The notes beneath the pieces are model-generated. The model saw nothing but the letters and a program-made list of their open reading frames with translations. It did not search any database and had not been told where the DNA came from. The position numbers were made by a program, and so were the translations under genes. A DNA stretch of 64,000 bases from an uncultured Alistipes sp. (GTDB taxonomy: Bacteria; Bacteroidota; Bacteroidia; Bacteroidales; Rikenellaceae): assembly GCA_949286165.1 (NCBI GenBank), contig CASDZK010000058.1, positions 62,001 to 126,000 of the forward strand. Reading direction: 5' to 3'. Positions 27,814-36,913 of this stretch are shown here, piece after piece (positions within the stretch are counted from its first letter, which is position 1; every line of letters begins with the position of its first letter).

Positions 27814-28692
27814 TTATTTGCCGGGTGCCGACATCCGGCCCAAACAACGTTCCAATGCGTTTCTCCAATAAGGGATTTCCCAACCGAAAGCTGCCCGGAC
27901 CTTCCGTTTATCCAATACCGAAAAGTTCGGCCGCTTCACTTTCGACGGAAACTGCGACGAATCGCAAGGCAAAATACGACAGGCGGCATGTCCGGACAAA
28001 GCGGCTATCGCCACGGCAAAGTCGTACCAGGAACATACGCCTTCGTTGCTGAAATGGTAAATTCCCTCCTTACCGGCATACCGGTCGTTCTCCAATATAT
28101 CGAAAATCAATTCCGCCAAATCCGCCGCATAAGTCGGCGTGCCTACCTGGTCGAACACGACATTCAACCGTTCCTTTTCCGCCGTAAGACGCAACATCGT
28201 CTTTACGAAATTATTCCCGAATTCGGAATAGAGCCACGATGTTCGGAAAATCAGATAACGACAGCCGCTGTCGCGAATCATCTCCTCCCCTTCCCATTTG
28301 GTCCGGCCGTAAACGCTGCGGGGAGCGGGAACATCTTCTTCCGTGTAAGGCGTACTTTTATCTCCGGCAAACACGTAATCGGTGGAAACATGAATCAGCA
28401 GCGCGTTCCGTTCCTTGACGGCTTCCGCCAGATTTTTCACGGCAGCACAGTTCAGCAACCGGGCGGTCGTCTCATCCTCTTCCGCTTTGTCCACCTGCGT
28501 ATAGGCAGCGCAATTGACAATGGCCGTTACCTCGTTCTCTCTCACAAACCGACGGACGGCCTGCGCATCGGCGATATCCAGTTCGGCCACATCGGTAAAC
28601 AGGTAACGCTTTTCCGACCGTTGGCCGAGCCGCCGCATCTCATTGCCCAATTGTCCGTTCGCACCGGTTACCAAAATCACATCATTCCGCAT
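27814..28692 (-). CDS. rmlD: dTDP-4-dehydrorhamnose reductase
   Basis: 292 residues, final step to dTDP-L-rhamnose. GANGQLGNEM, NCAAYTQVDKAEED, STDYVFAGDK, YGRTKWEGE. I place the start at 28692 (MRNDVILVTG), 11 bases inside the end of rmlC, because it begins right at the nucleotide-binding strand. The longer open frame to 28731 adds a non-conserved tail lying within rmlC. Confidence 0.94.
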   Translation of the reverse strand: MRNDVILVTGANGQLGNEMRRLGQRSEKRYLFTDVAELDIADAQAVRRFVRENEVTAIVNCAAYTQVDKAEEDETTARLLNCAAVKNLAEAVKERNALLIHVSTDYVFAGDKSTPYTEEDVPAPRSVYGRTKWEGEEMIRDSGCRYLIFRTSWLYSEFGNNFVKTMLRLTAEKERLNVVFDQVGTPTYAADLAELIFDILENDRYAGKEGIYHFSNEGVCSWYDFAVAIAALSGHAACRILPCDSSQFPSKVKRPNFSVLDKRKVRAAFGWEIPYWRNALERCLGRMSAPGK

Positions 28693-29257
28693 AACAATCC
28701 GTATAATAATCGAACAATTCGGAAACGGCATTCAGGCGGGGATGCCTCTTGTCCTTGTCCGAAAGCAGGATATCGGACGCGCTCAAACGCCAGTCGATTC
28801 CCAAATCGGGATCGTCCCACGCGATCGCCCCTTCGCTTTCCGGAGCGTAAAAATTATCGCATTTATACTGAAAGACGGCCTCTTCGCTCAATACGGAAAA
28901 TCCGTGGGCGAATCCCCGCGGAACAAAAAACTGCCGTTTGTTTTCTCCCGAGAGTTCCACGGCTACGTGCCGTCCGAACGTCGGCGATCCCCGACGGATA
29001 TCTACGGCCACATCCAACACGGTTCCGCTTACCACACGCACCAGCTTGCTCTGCGCATGCCTCCCCTTTTGAAAATGCAGGCCCCGTAAAACACCGTATC
29101 TCGATTTCGATTCGTTATCCTGCACGAAACGAATAGGACGCACCATCTCATCGAAAACTTTTTGAGAGAAACTTTCAAAAAAGTATCCCCGATCGTCTCC
29201 GAAAATCCGGGGTTCCAAAATGACGACCCCGTCGATCGCTGTCTTTATGATATTCAT
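28682..29257 (-). CDS. rmlC: dTDP-4-dehydrorhamnose 3,5-epimerase
   Basis: 191 residues, cupin fold. DNESKSRYGVLRGLHFQKG with the active-site His, KLVRVVSGTVLDVAVDIRRGSPTFG, and FVPRGFAHGFSVLSEEAVFQYK. Normal length. Lies between rmlA and rmlD. Confidence 0.95.
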   Translation of the reverse strand: MNIIKTAIDGVVILEPRIFGDDRGYFFESFSQKVFDEMVRPIRFVQDNESKSRYGVLRGLHFQKGRHAQSKLVRVVSGTVLDVAVDIRRGSPTFGRHVAVELSGENKRQFFVPRGFAHGFSVLSEEAVFQYKCDNFYAPESEGAIAWDDPDLGIDWRLSASDILLSDKDKRHPRLNAVSELFDYYTDCYAE

Positions 29258-29263
29258 TTCACT

Positions 29264-30166
29264 CTAATGCCTGTTTCCGGCAGTACGTTTTATTTCATCG
29301 ATGACTTTAAGCAGATATTGTCCGTACTGGTTTTTCAGCATCGGACGGGCCAGTTCCCGCATTTTCTCCTCCGACACCCAGCCCTTCCGATAGGCGATTC
29401 CTTCAAGACAAGCGATTTTCAACCCTTGCCGTTTTTCCAGCACTTCCACGAAAATCGAGGCTTCGGACAACGAATCGTGCGTGCCGGTGTCCAGCCAGGC
29501 GAATCCCCGTCCCAACGTTTGAACCCGCAACTGGCCTTCCGCCAAAAAATATTGATTGACGGAAGTGATTTCCAGCTCTCCCCGATCCGAAGGTTTGATC
29601 TTGCGGGCCACATCGACCACTTTGTTCGGATAGAAATACAGCCCTACCACGGCATAGTTCGATTTGGGCCGTTCCGGTTTTTCTTCAATCGACAGGCAAT
29701 TCCCCTCGCCGTCGAATTCCGCCACGCCGTACCGCTCCGGATCATCCACCCAGTAGCCGAATACGGTCGCTTTATTTTCCTCTTCCGCCTGACGAACCGC
29801 TTCCTTCAACATGGAAGAAAAGCCTGCTCCCTGAAAAATATTGTCTCCCAGCACCAAGCAAACCGCGTCGTTCCCGATAAAATCGGCCCCGATAACAAAA
29901 GCCTGGGCCAATCCGTCCGGAGAAGGCTGTTCCGCATATTCGAACCGGACGCCGAAATCGGAACCGTCGCCCAATAACCTGCGGAATGCCGGTAAATCAT
30001 ACGGAGTAGATATAATCAATATATCCCGGATTCCGGCCAGCATCAACACCGAAATCGGATAATAAATCATCGGCTTGTCGTAAACGGGAAGCAGTTGTTT
30101 CGATACCCCTTTCGTAATCGGATACAGACGGGTACCGCTGCCGCCGGCCAATACGATTCCTTTCAT
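29264..30166 (-). CDS. rmlA: Glucose-1-phosphate thymidylyltransferase
   Basis: 300 residues. [44 protein letters not shown] and [11 protein letters not shown] identify the enzyme making dTDP-glucose, usually feedback-inhibited by dTDP-rhamnose. First biosynthetic gene of the left operon, 39 bases after upxY. Confidence 0.95.
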   Translation of the reverse strand: MKGIVLAGGSGTRLYPITKGVSKQLLPVYDKPMIYYPISVLMLAGIRDILIISTPYDLPAFRRLLGDGSDFGVRFEYAEQPSPDGLAQAFVIGADFIGNDAVCLVLGDNIFQGAGFSSMLKEAVRQAEEENKATVFGYWVDDPERYGVAEFDGEGNCLSIEEKPERPKSNYAVVGLYFYPNKVVDVARKIKPSDRGELEITSVNQYFLAEGQLRVQTLGRGFAWLDTGTHDSLSEASIFVEVLEKRQGLKIACLEGIAYRKGWVSEEKMRELARPMLKNQYGQYLLKVIDEIKRTAGNRH

Positions 30167-30205
30167 TCTATTAAATTTGTATGGATATTGAAATGATCGA
30201 ATTCT

Positions 30206-30727
30206 TTATTCTATTTTTTCGAGGAAAGCGGGGTTTATGAAGGCCGTAGCGATGGAAACCACACCTTCTAACCGGACCACTACCCGACGGTCGCCCCCGA
30301 TACGCATCAGCTCCCCTTCGATCCCTTTGAACGGACCGTGAATGATCCGGACCCGCTGGCCCCGTTTCAATTCCGAGGTCAGCACCGTGATTCCCCCGTC
30401 CGGGAAGTCCAGCAACCGGATGAAATCCTCCATCTGTTTGTCAGGGATGGCAACCGGCAGACGGCTTTCCTTGTCGCGAATGAAATAGACGTTCAGCGAA
30501 TATTCGTTTTTCAACCGGTAACACATCTCCGTAACGGTGTGCAGAAACACCAAACCGGGAATCACGGGAACCGTCCGTTTCCGACGGCCGGCGGCCGTCT
30601 CCGACCAACGCGTCTCCATAGGCAGGTAGTTCTCCACGCCCAAAGCGTCCAAACGCCGTTTAACCCGCAGTTCTCCGCGGGGAGCCGTTTTGGCGGCAAA
30701 CCACTGTTTGTCAGGAATATCTGTCAT
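30206..30727 (-). CDS. upxY: UpxY-family transcription antiterminator, left copy
   Basis: 173 residues. NusG-like N-terminal domain (DKQWFAAKTAPRGELRVKRRLDALG, near IPGLVFLH) and a C-terminal KOW segment (RGQRVRIIHGPFKGIEGEL). In Bacteroides, UpxY proteins bind RNA polymerase in the leader of their own capsule operon and prevent premature termination. The start at 30727 (MTDIPDKQWF) fits the family; an upstream extension of the open frame is leader. It is 97% identical to the oppositely oriented copy at 31341-31862. No upxZ partner follows; rmlA is next. Confidence 0.92.
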   Translation of the reverse strand: MTDIPDKQWFAAKTAPRGELRVKRRLDALGVENYLPMETRWSETAAGRRKRTVPVIPGLVFLHTVTEMCYRLKNEYSLNVYFIRDKESRLPVAIPDKQMEDFIRLLDFPDGGITVLTSELKRGQRVRIIHGPFKGIEGELMRIGGDRRVVVRLEGVVSIATAFINPAFLEKIE

Positions 30728-30853
30728 GAAATAAAGGCGGGAGAAACGACCGGTAAGGGCATACTCCAAGCTCGTCAAAGCCCATAAGCATATCGGCTCA
30801 GAACACTTGAAAAACGAGCGATGATTCTGTTTCCCTCTATCACAGAGGAAAAC
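30728..30853 (-). promoter_or_regulatory. 5' leader of left polysaccharide operon
   Basis: The untranslated region between the inferred promoter and upxY. It starts with a 10 bp stem (GTTTTCCTCT / AGAGGGAAAC, one G-U pair, five-base loop), followed by a possible second stem (CAGAA...TTCTG). It is identical in sequence to the leader of the right operon. Leaders of this kind are where UpxY acts in Bacteroides, so I infer an antitermination site. Confidence 0.55.
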
Positions 30854-31214
30854 CAAATCAACTATTGAGGTTACAAAGGTAAGTATTTTTTTCTTCGCAA
30901 CAAGGGAGGATTCCTTTTTTGAAGCATAATAAAATCGAAGTATTGAACCGGTAATCCAAAAATTGTTCCGGAATTCCTAAAATATTTTTAACAATTTAAA
31001 ATAAATATTGTGTGCATTGAATTGGAACGTTTCGACAAATCGATCAGGCAAAAAATATATAAACCGATTCATTATGAACGAATTATAAAAACAGTTGAAA
31101 AAGAACGTCCATTTCGGAAAATGAATAGAAAATTAGTCTCAAGACATACTAAATCATGAATAATAGCGAACGCTCGTTTTGTATTTTATTGATTTTCAAT
31201 ACGATATAAATTCT
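30854..31214. other. AT-rich spacer between inverted upxY arms; candidate invertible promoter segment
   Basis: 361 bp without a credible gene. It is flanked on both sides by identical leader sequence. It contains one full-consensus -7 box (30874-30881, toward the left operon). At the mirror position on the right (31187-31194) the sequence is TATTGATT, which does not match. Only a weak, badly spaced promoter-like stretch (TTTTG at 31177, TAAATT at 31207) faces right. Inversion between the arms would exchange the two sides. Confidence 0.6.
30874..30881 (-). promoter_or_regulatory. -7 promoter box (TACCTTTG) of left polysaccharide operon
   Basis: Exact TAnnTTTG match on the minus strand, with TTG 16 bases upstream as a possible -33 element, 21 bases before the inverted-repeat leader begins. 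It is the best promoter in the spacer. Confidence 0.65.
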
Positions 31215-31340
31215 GTTTTCCTCTGTGATAGAGGGAAACAGAATCATCGCTCGTTTTTCAAGTGTTCTGAGCCGATATGCTTATGGGCTTTGACGAGCTT
31301 GGAGTATGCCCTTACCGGTCGTTTCTCCCGCCTTTATTTC
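31215..31340 (+). promoter_or_regulatory. 5' leader of right polysaccharide operon
   Basis: Identical to the left leader, with the same 10 bp hairpin at 31215-31239. It is therefore expected to respond to either UpxY copy. No full-consensus promoter box precedes it in the present orientation of the spacer. Confidence 0.55.
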
Positions 31341-31862
31341 ATGACAGACATTCCTGACAAACAGTGGTTTGCCGCCAAAACGGCTCCCCGCGGAGAACTG
31401 CGGGTCAAACGGCGTTTGGACGCTTTGGGCGTGGAGAACTACCTGCCTATGGAGACGCGTTGGTCGGAGACGGCCGCCGGCCGTCGGAAACGGACGGTTC
31501 CCGTGATTCCCGGTCTGGTGTTTCTGCACACCGTTACGGAGATGTGTTACCGGTTGAAAAACGAATATTCGCTGAACGTCTATTTCATTCGCGACAAGGA
31601 AAGCCGTCTGCCGGCGGCTATTCCTGACAAACAGATGGAGAATTTCATCCGGTTGCTGGACTTCCCGGACGGGGGAATCACGGTGCTGACCTCGGAATTG
31701 AAACGGGGCCAGCGGGTCCGGATCATTCACGGTCCGTTCAAGGGAGTCGAAGGGGAGCTAATGCGCATCGGGGGCGACCGTCGGGTAGTGGTCCGGTTAG
31801 AAGGTGTAGTCTCCATCGCCACGGCCTTCATAAACCCCGCTTTCCTAGAAAAAATAGAGTAA
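31341..31862 (+). CDS. upxY: UpxY-family transcription antiterminator, right copy
   Basis: 173 residues, heading the plus-strand polysaccharide operon. Same NusG-like and KOW features as the left copy. Only four residue changes were noticed (V to A and D to N around residues 110-120, I to V in the KOW loop, and similar conservative ones). The start is at 31341 by equivalence with the left copy. The stop is 11 bases before the flippase gene. Such near-identity suggests recent duplication or continuing gene conversion. Confidence 0.92.
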   Translation: MTDIPDKQWFAAKTAPRGELRVKRRLDALGVENYLPMETRWSETAAGRRKRTVPVIPGLVFLHTVTEMCYRLKNEYSLNVYFIRDKESRLPAAIPDKQMENFIRLLDFPDGGITVLTSELKRGQRVRIIHGPFKGVEGELMRIGGDRRVVVRLEGVVSIATAFINPAFLEKIE

Positions 31863-31873
31863 TCGATCAATTT

Positions 31874-33418
31874 ATGTCAGACAAATCCCGCACAGCCAAA
31901 AGTTTAAAAAACGCCCGGATCGCATTACTTTACTATTGTATAAATCTGATTCTTCAATTCTTCTCCCGTAAAGTCTTTATCGATTATTTGGGAGCGGAAT
32001 TATTGGGATTGAACGCAACAGCCACCAATCTGCTGCAATTTTTAAATCTAGCAGAATTAGGAATCAATTCGGCCATAGGTTATGCCTTGTATTCCCCTTT
32101 AGCCACCGAAGATCGCAAAGCCGTTTGCGATATCATTTCAATTCAAGGTTTTTTATACAGACGCATCGCCTGGATCATCATAGGCGGAGCTTTGATACTT
32201 ATGTTTTTTTTCCCGTTTTTCTTTCAAAAAACGGAATTGCCGCTCGGATATGCTTACGCCACTTTCGGGGTATTATTAATCAATGCTTTAGCCGGATATT
32301 TTTTCAATTACCGCCAAATCATTCTGACGGCCGACCAAAAAGAATACAAACTGAACAACGCCATTCAGCGAATTCGGTTAGTAAAAACACTACTGCAAAT
32401 TCTGTGTATCGCCACTATGGCTTACGGCTATATCTGGTGGCTCGCCTTGGAATTGATCGGTACTGTAGGAACTGTTTGGTCTATCAACTCGACTGTTCGA
32501 AAAGAATATCCCTGGCTAAAAACCAATTTGATTCAAGGCAAACTGCTCCGACATGAATATCCACATATTGCAACAAAAACGAAACAACTCTTTTTTCGAA
32601 AAATCAGCGGATACGTTTTTTCCCAAACCAGTCCGTTAATCATATATGCCTATGCCTCACTTACTTTAGTAGCCATCTACAGCAATTACATGCTGATTAT
32701 TACAGGCATTGTGGTTCTCCTAAAAGCCGTATTCAACGGGATTGATGCCAGTATCGGCAATTTAATCGTCGAAAACGATAAAAACAAGATATTGCAAGTG
32801 TTTCGGGAACTTTTCAGTTCCAGATTTCTAATTGCTACGCTTATCTGTACAAACGTCGTTTTATTCATCAATCCGTTCATTACCTTATGGATAGGTAAAG
32901 ATTATCTATTAGATCCCTTGGCCCTGTATCTTTTGGTAGGTATTCTTTACATACAATCCATGCGCACGGTCGTCGATTTATATTTAAATGCTTACGGACT
33001 TTTTCATGATATATGGGCAACTATAACAGAAGCCGTTTTGAACATCGGACTGTCAATTTTATTAGGATACTATTGGGGATTGCATGGTATTCTTTCCGGA
33101 GTTCTCATCAGCCTGATTGTCATCGTTTTCCTATGGAGACCTTATTTCCTATTTACTCAAGGACTGCATGAAAAATTAAGTACGTACATCGACATTTATT
33201 CCCGACATATACTGGCCGCAGGAATTATAATTACCGGATTATTCATCCTGTCCCGTTGGTGGTCGATCGGTTCCGTGACAAGTTGGACAAAATTGATTCT
33301 GCATGCCTCAATCGTTACTATAATCACAGGAATCTGTTTGACCGGATTATTATATCGAATTGAACCGGGCATGAGAAATTTCATTCACAGAATCTACTCT
33401 TTCATTCTGCATAAATGA
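31874..33418 (+). CDS. Polysaccharide flippase (Wzx-like)
   Basis: 514 residues, about 12-14 membrane segments. The N-terminus ALLYYCINLILQFFSRKVFIDYLGAELLGLNATATNLLQFLNLAELG is typical of the Wzx branch common in Bacteroides and Gram-positive capsule loci. It exports the lipid-linked unit of the right operon. It shows no close likeness to the left-operon flippase. Somewhat AT-rich. It overlaps the following broken gene by four bases. Confidence 0.88.
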   Translation: MSDKSRTAKSLKNARIALLYYCINLILQFFSRKVFIDYLGAELLGLNATATNLLQFLNLAELGINSAIGYALYSPLATEDRKAVCDIISIQGFLYRRIAWIIIGGALILMFFFPFFFQKTELPLGYAYATFGVLLINALAGYFFNYRQIILTADQKEYKLNNAIQRIRLVKTLLQILCIATMAYGYIWWLALELIGTVGTVWSINSTVRKEYPWLKTNLIQGKLLRHEYPHIATKTKQLFFRKISGYVFSQTSPLIIYAYASLTLVAIYSNYMLIITGIVVLLKAVFNGIDASIGNLIVENDKNKILQVFRELFSSRFLIATLICTNVVLFINPFITLWIGKDYLLDPLALYLLVGILYIQSMRTVVDLYLNAYGLFHDIWATITEAVLNIGLSILLGYYWGLHGILSGVLISLIVIVFLWRPYFLFTQGLHEKLSTYIDIYSRHILAAGIIITGLFILSRWWSIGSVTSWTKLILHASIVTIITGICLTGLLYRIEPGMRNFIHRIYSFILHK

Positions 33419-34238
33419 TCCTCCCTCAAAAATTCCGTTCAAAATATCTGGATATCCGATGGAATATCGGCTTTTTCCCTTTACGGAACATTCGGTCATC
33501 GGCGCCCCCCTTGGACAATCCGTGGCTCTGTCACAATTACCGGAACAGACGGTTGGCCGATCCGGTTTTATTGGAGGCAAAGAAATCGACCATCAATGTT
33601 ATTATTGGTCAAGAAGTTCCCCTTAGCTACCAGAAAAGGAATATTAAGCCGTCTGACCGTCGATGCCCAAACGTATGAACTGTTGAAACGTGTTCCCGTC
33701 TTGGTGTTACCGACTCATTTGTCGTTTCCCGCCATTTTCCGCCAGGATAAGGAAATATACGTTTATCCGGAAAACAGCGCGGCAGGACATCTCGTTTATT
33801 ATCGCAACGATCCGGAAACGAATCGTTGCACCTCTTACGGTCCATTATCGAATCGCTTACCGACGGCATCATAGAACCGATAAACGGTAAATATTACTTT
33901 ATTTTCCACATGGTTTCCCGATCCGAACGGAAACCGGATGGACATTTATTCCTCCGAAAATGCGTTCGGCCCTTACCTCCGATGGCGTTCAAGAGATTCT
34001 TTTTACCGATCGAACTGCAACCGCACAAAATGCAGGCAGCAACATGTTTCGACTGAACGGCACCTTTTCATTCCGCGAATTTCGACGAATATACCCTGCT
34101 ACCCGAAAATATTCATTGGGAATGCACACGTTCAACACCGACGGACGCCTTTGTGTCATCGATAACCCACGAATACCGGTACCATTTATCAAACATTACG
34201 TTAATCATCTTCGTTATCTCCGTAATTTATTCCGATAA
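33415..34238 (+). pseudogene. Broken glucosamine inositolphosphorylceramide transferase-like/GH43-like protein
   Basis: Pieces of one protein are spread over all three frames. Frame from 33415: WNIGFFPLRN, DNPWLCHNYRNRRLADPVLLEA. Frame from 33596: ILSRLTVDAQTYELLKR, LPTHLSFPAIFRQ, VYPENSAAGHL. Frame from 33826: ESLTDGIIEPINGKYYFIFH. Near 33938: DIYSSENAFGPY. Frame from 33960: FSFREFRRIYPATRKYSLGMHTFNTDGRL. Together they follow the order of a known five-bladed, GH43-like family in O-antigen loci. At least four frameshifts are present, and the usual RPAQDC region is missing, so the gene is dead. Confidence 0.82.
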
Positions 34239-34243
34239 TTACC

Positions 34244-35317
34244 ATGCGACTTTTGTTTTACATATCCAGCATGAGAGGAGGCGGAGCGGAACGTGTCATG
34301 GCGCTCCTTACGTCGGAAATGGTACGTCGCGGGCACGACGTGTCGTTGGCCACCAATTGCCGGTATCCGTTCGCCTATTCCCTCGATCCGAGTATTCGGA
34401 TTCATCCGCTTTATCCTTCCCTTCCCAGCGGAAACCGCATAATACGTACCAAAAACCTTTATAGAGAAATCCGCCGAATAGCCAAACGAAGCCAGGCGGA
34501 TATCATCGTCTCCTTTCTTCCGAACGTTTGTGCCGCAGTATGGGGGCTCGGCATACCCGTCATTCAATCCGAACATACTGCATTGAACCGGAAATTGCCG
34601 TTGAAACAAGAATTCGGACGCAAGATCGTCAATAAATTCGCTTCGGTCGTTACCGTGCTTACCCCGACCGATCTCCGATTAATCCGACGGACGGTACCGC
34701 ATGCCGTAATCATGCCTAATCCCTTGACATTTCCCCTTTACGACACTCCCGCTTCCCCGCGCGAAAAAACGGTACTTGCCGTGGGAAGATTATTCGCATG
34801 GGAAATCAAGGGATTCGATCTGCTACTCGAATCCTGGGGAAAAATCGCCGATCGTTATCCCGAATGGAAATTACAAATAGCCGGCGACGGACGGCCCGAA
34901 GATTTCAGCCGCATGCGAAGTCTGATTCGGTACTACCAAATCGAGAACTCCGTGGAATTATTGGGATTCCGCAAAGACATCGACCTGCTGTTGCAAAAAG
35001 CTTCCCTGTTCGTGCTAAGCTCCCGATACGAAGGCTTTTCGATGGTCTTGATCGAAGCCATGAGCCAGGGTTGCCCCTGCATAAGTTTCGACTGCGATAA
35101 CGGTCCCCGTTTTATTTTAAAACACGAAGAAAGCGGAATACTCGTAGAGAAAGAGAACTCCCTGGCCCTGAGCCAAGCCATAGCCGACCTGATCGAGCAT
35201 CCGGCACAACGCCAAGCATTAGCCCGGCAAGCTATGAAAGAAGTCGCGCAATATTCCATAGACAAGATTGCCGACCGATGGGAAAAACTATTCGATAAAA
35301 TACAAAGGAAAACATGA
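34244..35317 (+). CDS. Family 4 glycosyltransferase
   Basis: 357 residues, GT-B fold. N-terminal LFYISSMRGGGAERVMALL, C-terminal donor-site VGRLFAWEIKGFDLLLESW and the EX7E-type SRYEGFSMVLIEAMSQGCP. Starts six bases after the end of the pseudogene and overlaps the next gene by four bases. Cytoplasmic; donor unknown. Resembles polymannosyl GTs such as those of the AmsD/EpsF group. Confidence 0.9.
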   Translation: MRLLFYISSMRGGGAERVMALLTSEMVRRGHDVSLATNCRYPFAYSLDPSIRIHPLYPSLPSGNRIIRTKNLYREIRRIAKRSQADIIVSFLPNVCAAVWGLGIPVIQSEHTALNRKLPLKQEFGRKIVNKFASVVTVLTPTDLRLIRRTVPHAVIMPNPLTFPLYDTPASPREKTVLAVGRLFAWEIKGFDLLLESWGKIADRYPEWKLQIAGDGRPEDFSRMRSLIRYYQIENSVELLGFRKDIDLLLQKASLFVLSSRYEGFSMVLIEAMSQGCPCISFDCDNGPRFILKHEESGILVEKENSLALSQAIADLIEHPAQRQALARQAMKEVAQYSIDKIADRWEKLFDKIQRKT

Positions 35318-35832
35318 TCAAACGCATTTTATTTCATCTTCAAAGAATACTTTGTTCTCCCGAGACTTTCGCCAGGAGACAAGGAGTGAGCATAGGTACG
35401 GACAATTTTATCAACACGACCCATTTCGGCACGGAACCTTACCTGATAACTATTGGCAGCCATTGCCAGATTACCGCCGGAGTAAAATTCCACACACACG
35501 GAGGCGCCCAGGTACTCAGAGACCGCGATCCTCATTTCGATTTCTTCGGCAAAATAAAGATCGGCGATTACGTATATATCGGAAACGATGCGCAAATCAT
35601 GCCCAGAGTGACTTTAGGCGATCATACGTTAGTGGCTGCCGGAAGCATCGTTACCAAATCATGGCCGCAGGGAAATATCATTATCGGCGGAAATCCGGCC
35701 AGAGAAATCGGGAACATCGAAAGTTTTGCCCAAAAGATGGGGCCTTATAACCTGAAAAGCAAGGATATGACCACTGCCCGAAAAAGAGAATTCCTACTGT
35801 CTTTGCCCGACGATCAGTTCGTGCAAAAATAA
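35314..35832 (+). CDS. Left-handed beta-helix acyltransferase
   Basis: 172 residues. Hexapeptide pattern (IGSHCQITAGVKFHTHGGA, KIGDYVYIGNDAQIMPRVTLGDHTLVAAGSIVTKSW) and the terminal IIGGNPAREIG are typical of WcaF/WbbJ-type O-acetyltransferases, with the catalytic His in FHTHGG. It probably decorates the right-operon glycan. Coupled to the gene before it by a four-base overlap. Confidence 0.85.
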   Translation: MIKRILFHLQRILCSPETFARRQGVSIGTDNFINTTHFGTEPYLITIGSHCQITAGVKFHTHGGAQVLRDRDPHFDFFGKIKIGDYVYIGNDAQIMPRVTLGDHTLVAAGSIVTKSWPQGNIIIGGNPAREIGNIESFAQKMGPYNLKSKDMTTARKREFLLSLPDDQFVQK

Positions 35833-35836
35833 TTAG

Positions 35837-36901
35837 ATGAATATTTATCTATTCAATATTCTTCTTATTCTGATTTACGGCATTTATTGCCGTATCTTAC
35901 GGTTTTCCGTTCGAAAGACAGGAATGGTTCTGTATTCGCTCGGCGGTCTCCAACTGCTTTTAGTTTCCGTTTTGCGTTCGACCGAGGTAGGAGGCGATTT
36001 AAAAAATTATCTGCCGACTTTTCAGAATATCGCCAACCATTCATGGAACGGCTTGATTCAGGATTTCGGATTTGAACCCGGTTATGTGTTGCTGAACAAG
36101 ATATGTTCTGTTTTTTCCGACGACGATTTCATTCTGCTTTTCGCTTGCGGAATCATCTGTGTTCCCTTATATATCAATTTTCTACGACATAACTCTCGAA
36201 TTCCGTACCTGAGCCTGCTCCTGTTTATCGGAATGGGGTTTTATACCTCCACCCTTTCCATGCTCCGACAGGCAATTGCCATAGCGATCGTCATCAACGG
36301 CTTACCTTATATCGAGAAACGACAATTCGGACGGTTTCTTTGCACGGTATTATTAGGCGCATCATTCCATTTTACGGCCTTAATCTTTCTGATTCTGTAT
36401 CCGATCAGCCGTATAAAAATCGGTTGGGGATATTTCGCCATCGTATTGTCGGGAGCCGCCTTACTCAGTTTGACCATCGGCCGGTCGGTTCTGGCATTCA
36501 TGATTAATCGATTGTATAGTTTATACGAGGGAAACGAAGTACGCGGAGAAGGGTACACCATGTTATTTTTTCTCATTGCCGTTACCGCGTTCGGTCTTTT
36601 TGTCCGGTCACGTATCCCATTAAACGAACGAAAACAACAAGATATCTTTTATCACATGATGATCCTTGCCTGCGGATTGCAGTTTCTGTCTCTGCAATTC
36701 AGTCTGTTCGCCCGGATTATCCTGTATTTCAGCAGTGCGCTTATGGTGTTCGTCCCGAATACCATATCCATGATCAAACCGGCAGGTCCTAAAGCCGTCA
36801 TGCATCTGGTCTGGATCGGATTCATCTTCTTTTATTTCACAACGGCTATTATCGGACCAAACAGTTCCGGCATCGTTCCATATACTTTTTTTTGGGAGTA
36901 A
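35837..36901 (+). CDS. EpsG-family polysaccharide polymerase (Wzy-like)
   Basis: 354 residues with about ten membrane segments. SVLRSTEVGGDLKNYLPTF and TLSMLRQAIAIAIVINGLPYIEKRQFGRF match the EpsG/Wzy pattern. It would polymerise the right-operon repeat units. Its presence next to its own flippase shows that the right locus has a full Wzx/Wzy system separate from the left one. Confidence 0.85.
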   Translation: MNIYLFNILLILIYGIYCRILRFSVRKTGMVLYSLGGLQLLLVSVLRSTEVGGDLKNYLPTFQNIANHSWNGLIQDFGFEPGYVLLNKICSVFSDDDFILLFACGIICVPLYINFLRHNSRIPYLSLLLFIGMGFYTSTLSMLRQAIAIAIVINGLPYIEKRQFGRFLCTVLLGASFHFTALIFLILYPISRIKIGWGYFAIVLSGAALLSLTIGRSVLAFMINRLYSLYEGNEVRGEGYTMLFFLIAVTAFGLFVRSRIPLNERKQQDIFYHMMILACGLQFLSLQFSLFARIILYFSSALMVFVPNTISMIKPAGPKAVMHLVWIGFIFFYFTTAIIGPNSSGIVPYTFFWE

Positions 36902-36913
36902 GTAACTCTGACT

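Larger units (their letters stand above)
30206..30853 (-). repeat. Left arm of a 648 bp inverted repeat (upxY plus leader)
   Basis: Base x here pairs with base 62068-x in the right arm with no gap. By eye I count 18 mismatches, all within the upxY coding part. The outer 127 bp (leader) are identical. The similarity stops exactly at the upxY stop codon on one side and at 30853 on the other. Confidence 0.92.
31215..31862 (+). repeat. Right arm of the 648 bp inverted repeat
   Basis: Inverted copy of 30206-30853 (see that entry). Mismatches are concentrated in the 3' half of upxY; the leader (31215-31340) is identical. Confidence 0.92.

Noticed and set aside
30854-31214. Short Mpi-type invertase sites at the spacer edges
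   Set aside because: I looked for short ARACGTWCGT-like inverted sites inside the arms and found only weak GAACGT direct repeats (31025, 31102), so the long arms are the more likely substrate.
30650-31418. A 26-codon upstream ORF in both leaders that overlaps the upxY start
   Set aside because: It is identical in both arms only because the whole leader is; no ribosome site or coding bias supports it, though it could be tested.
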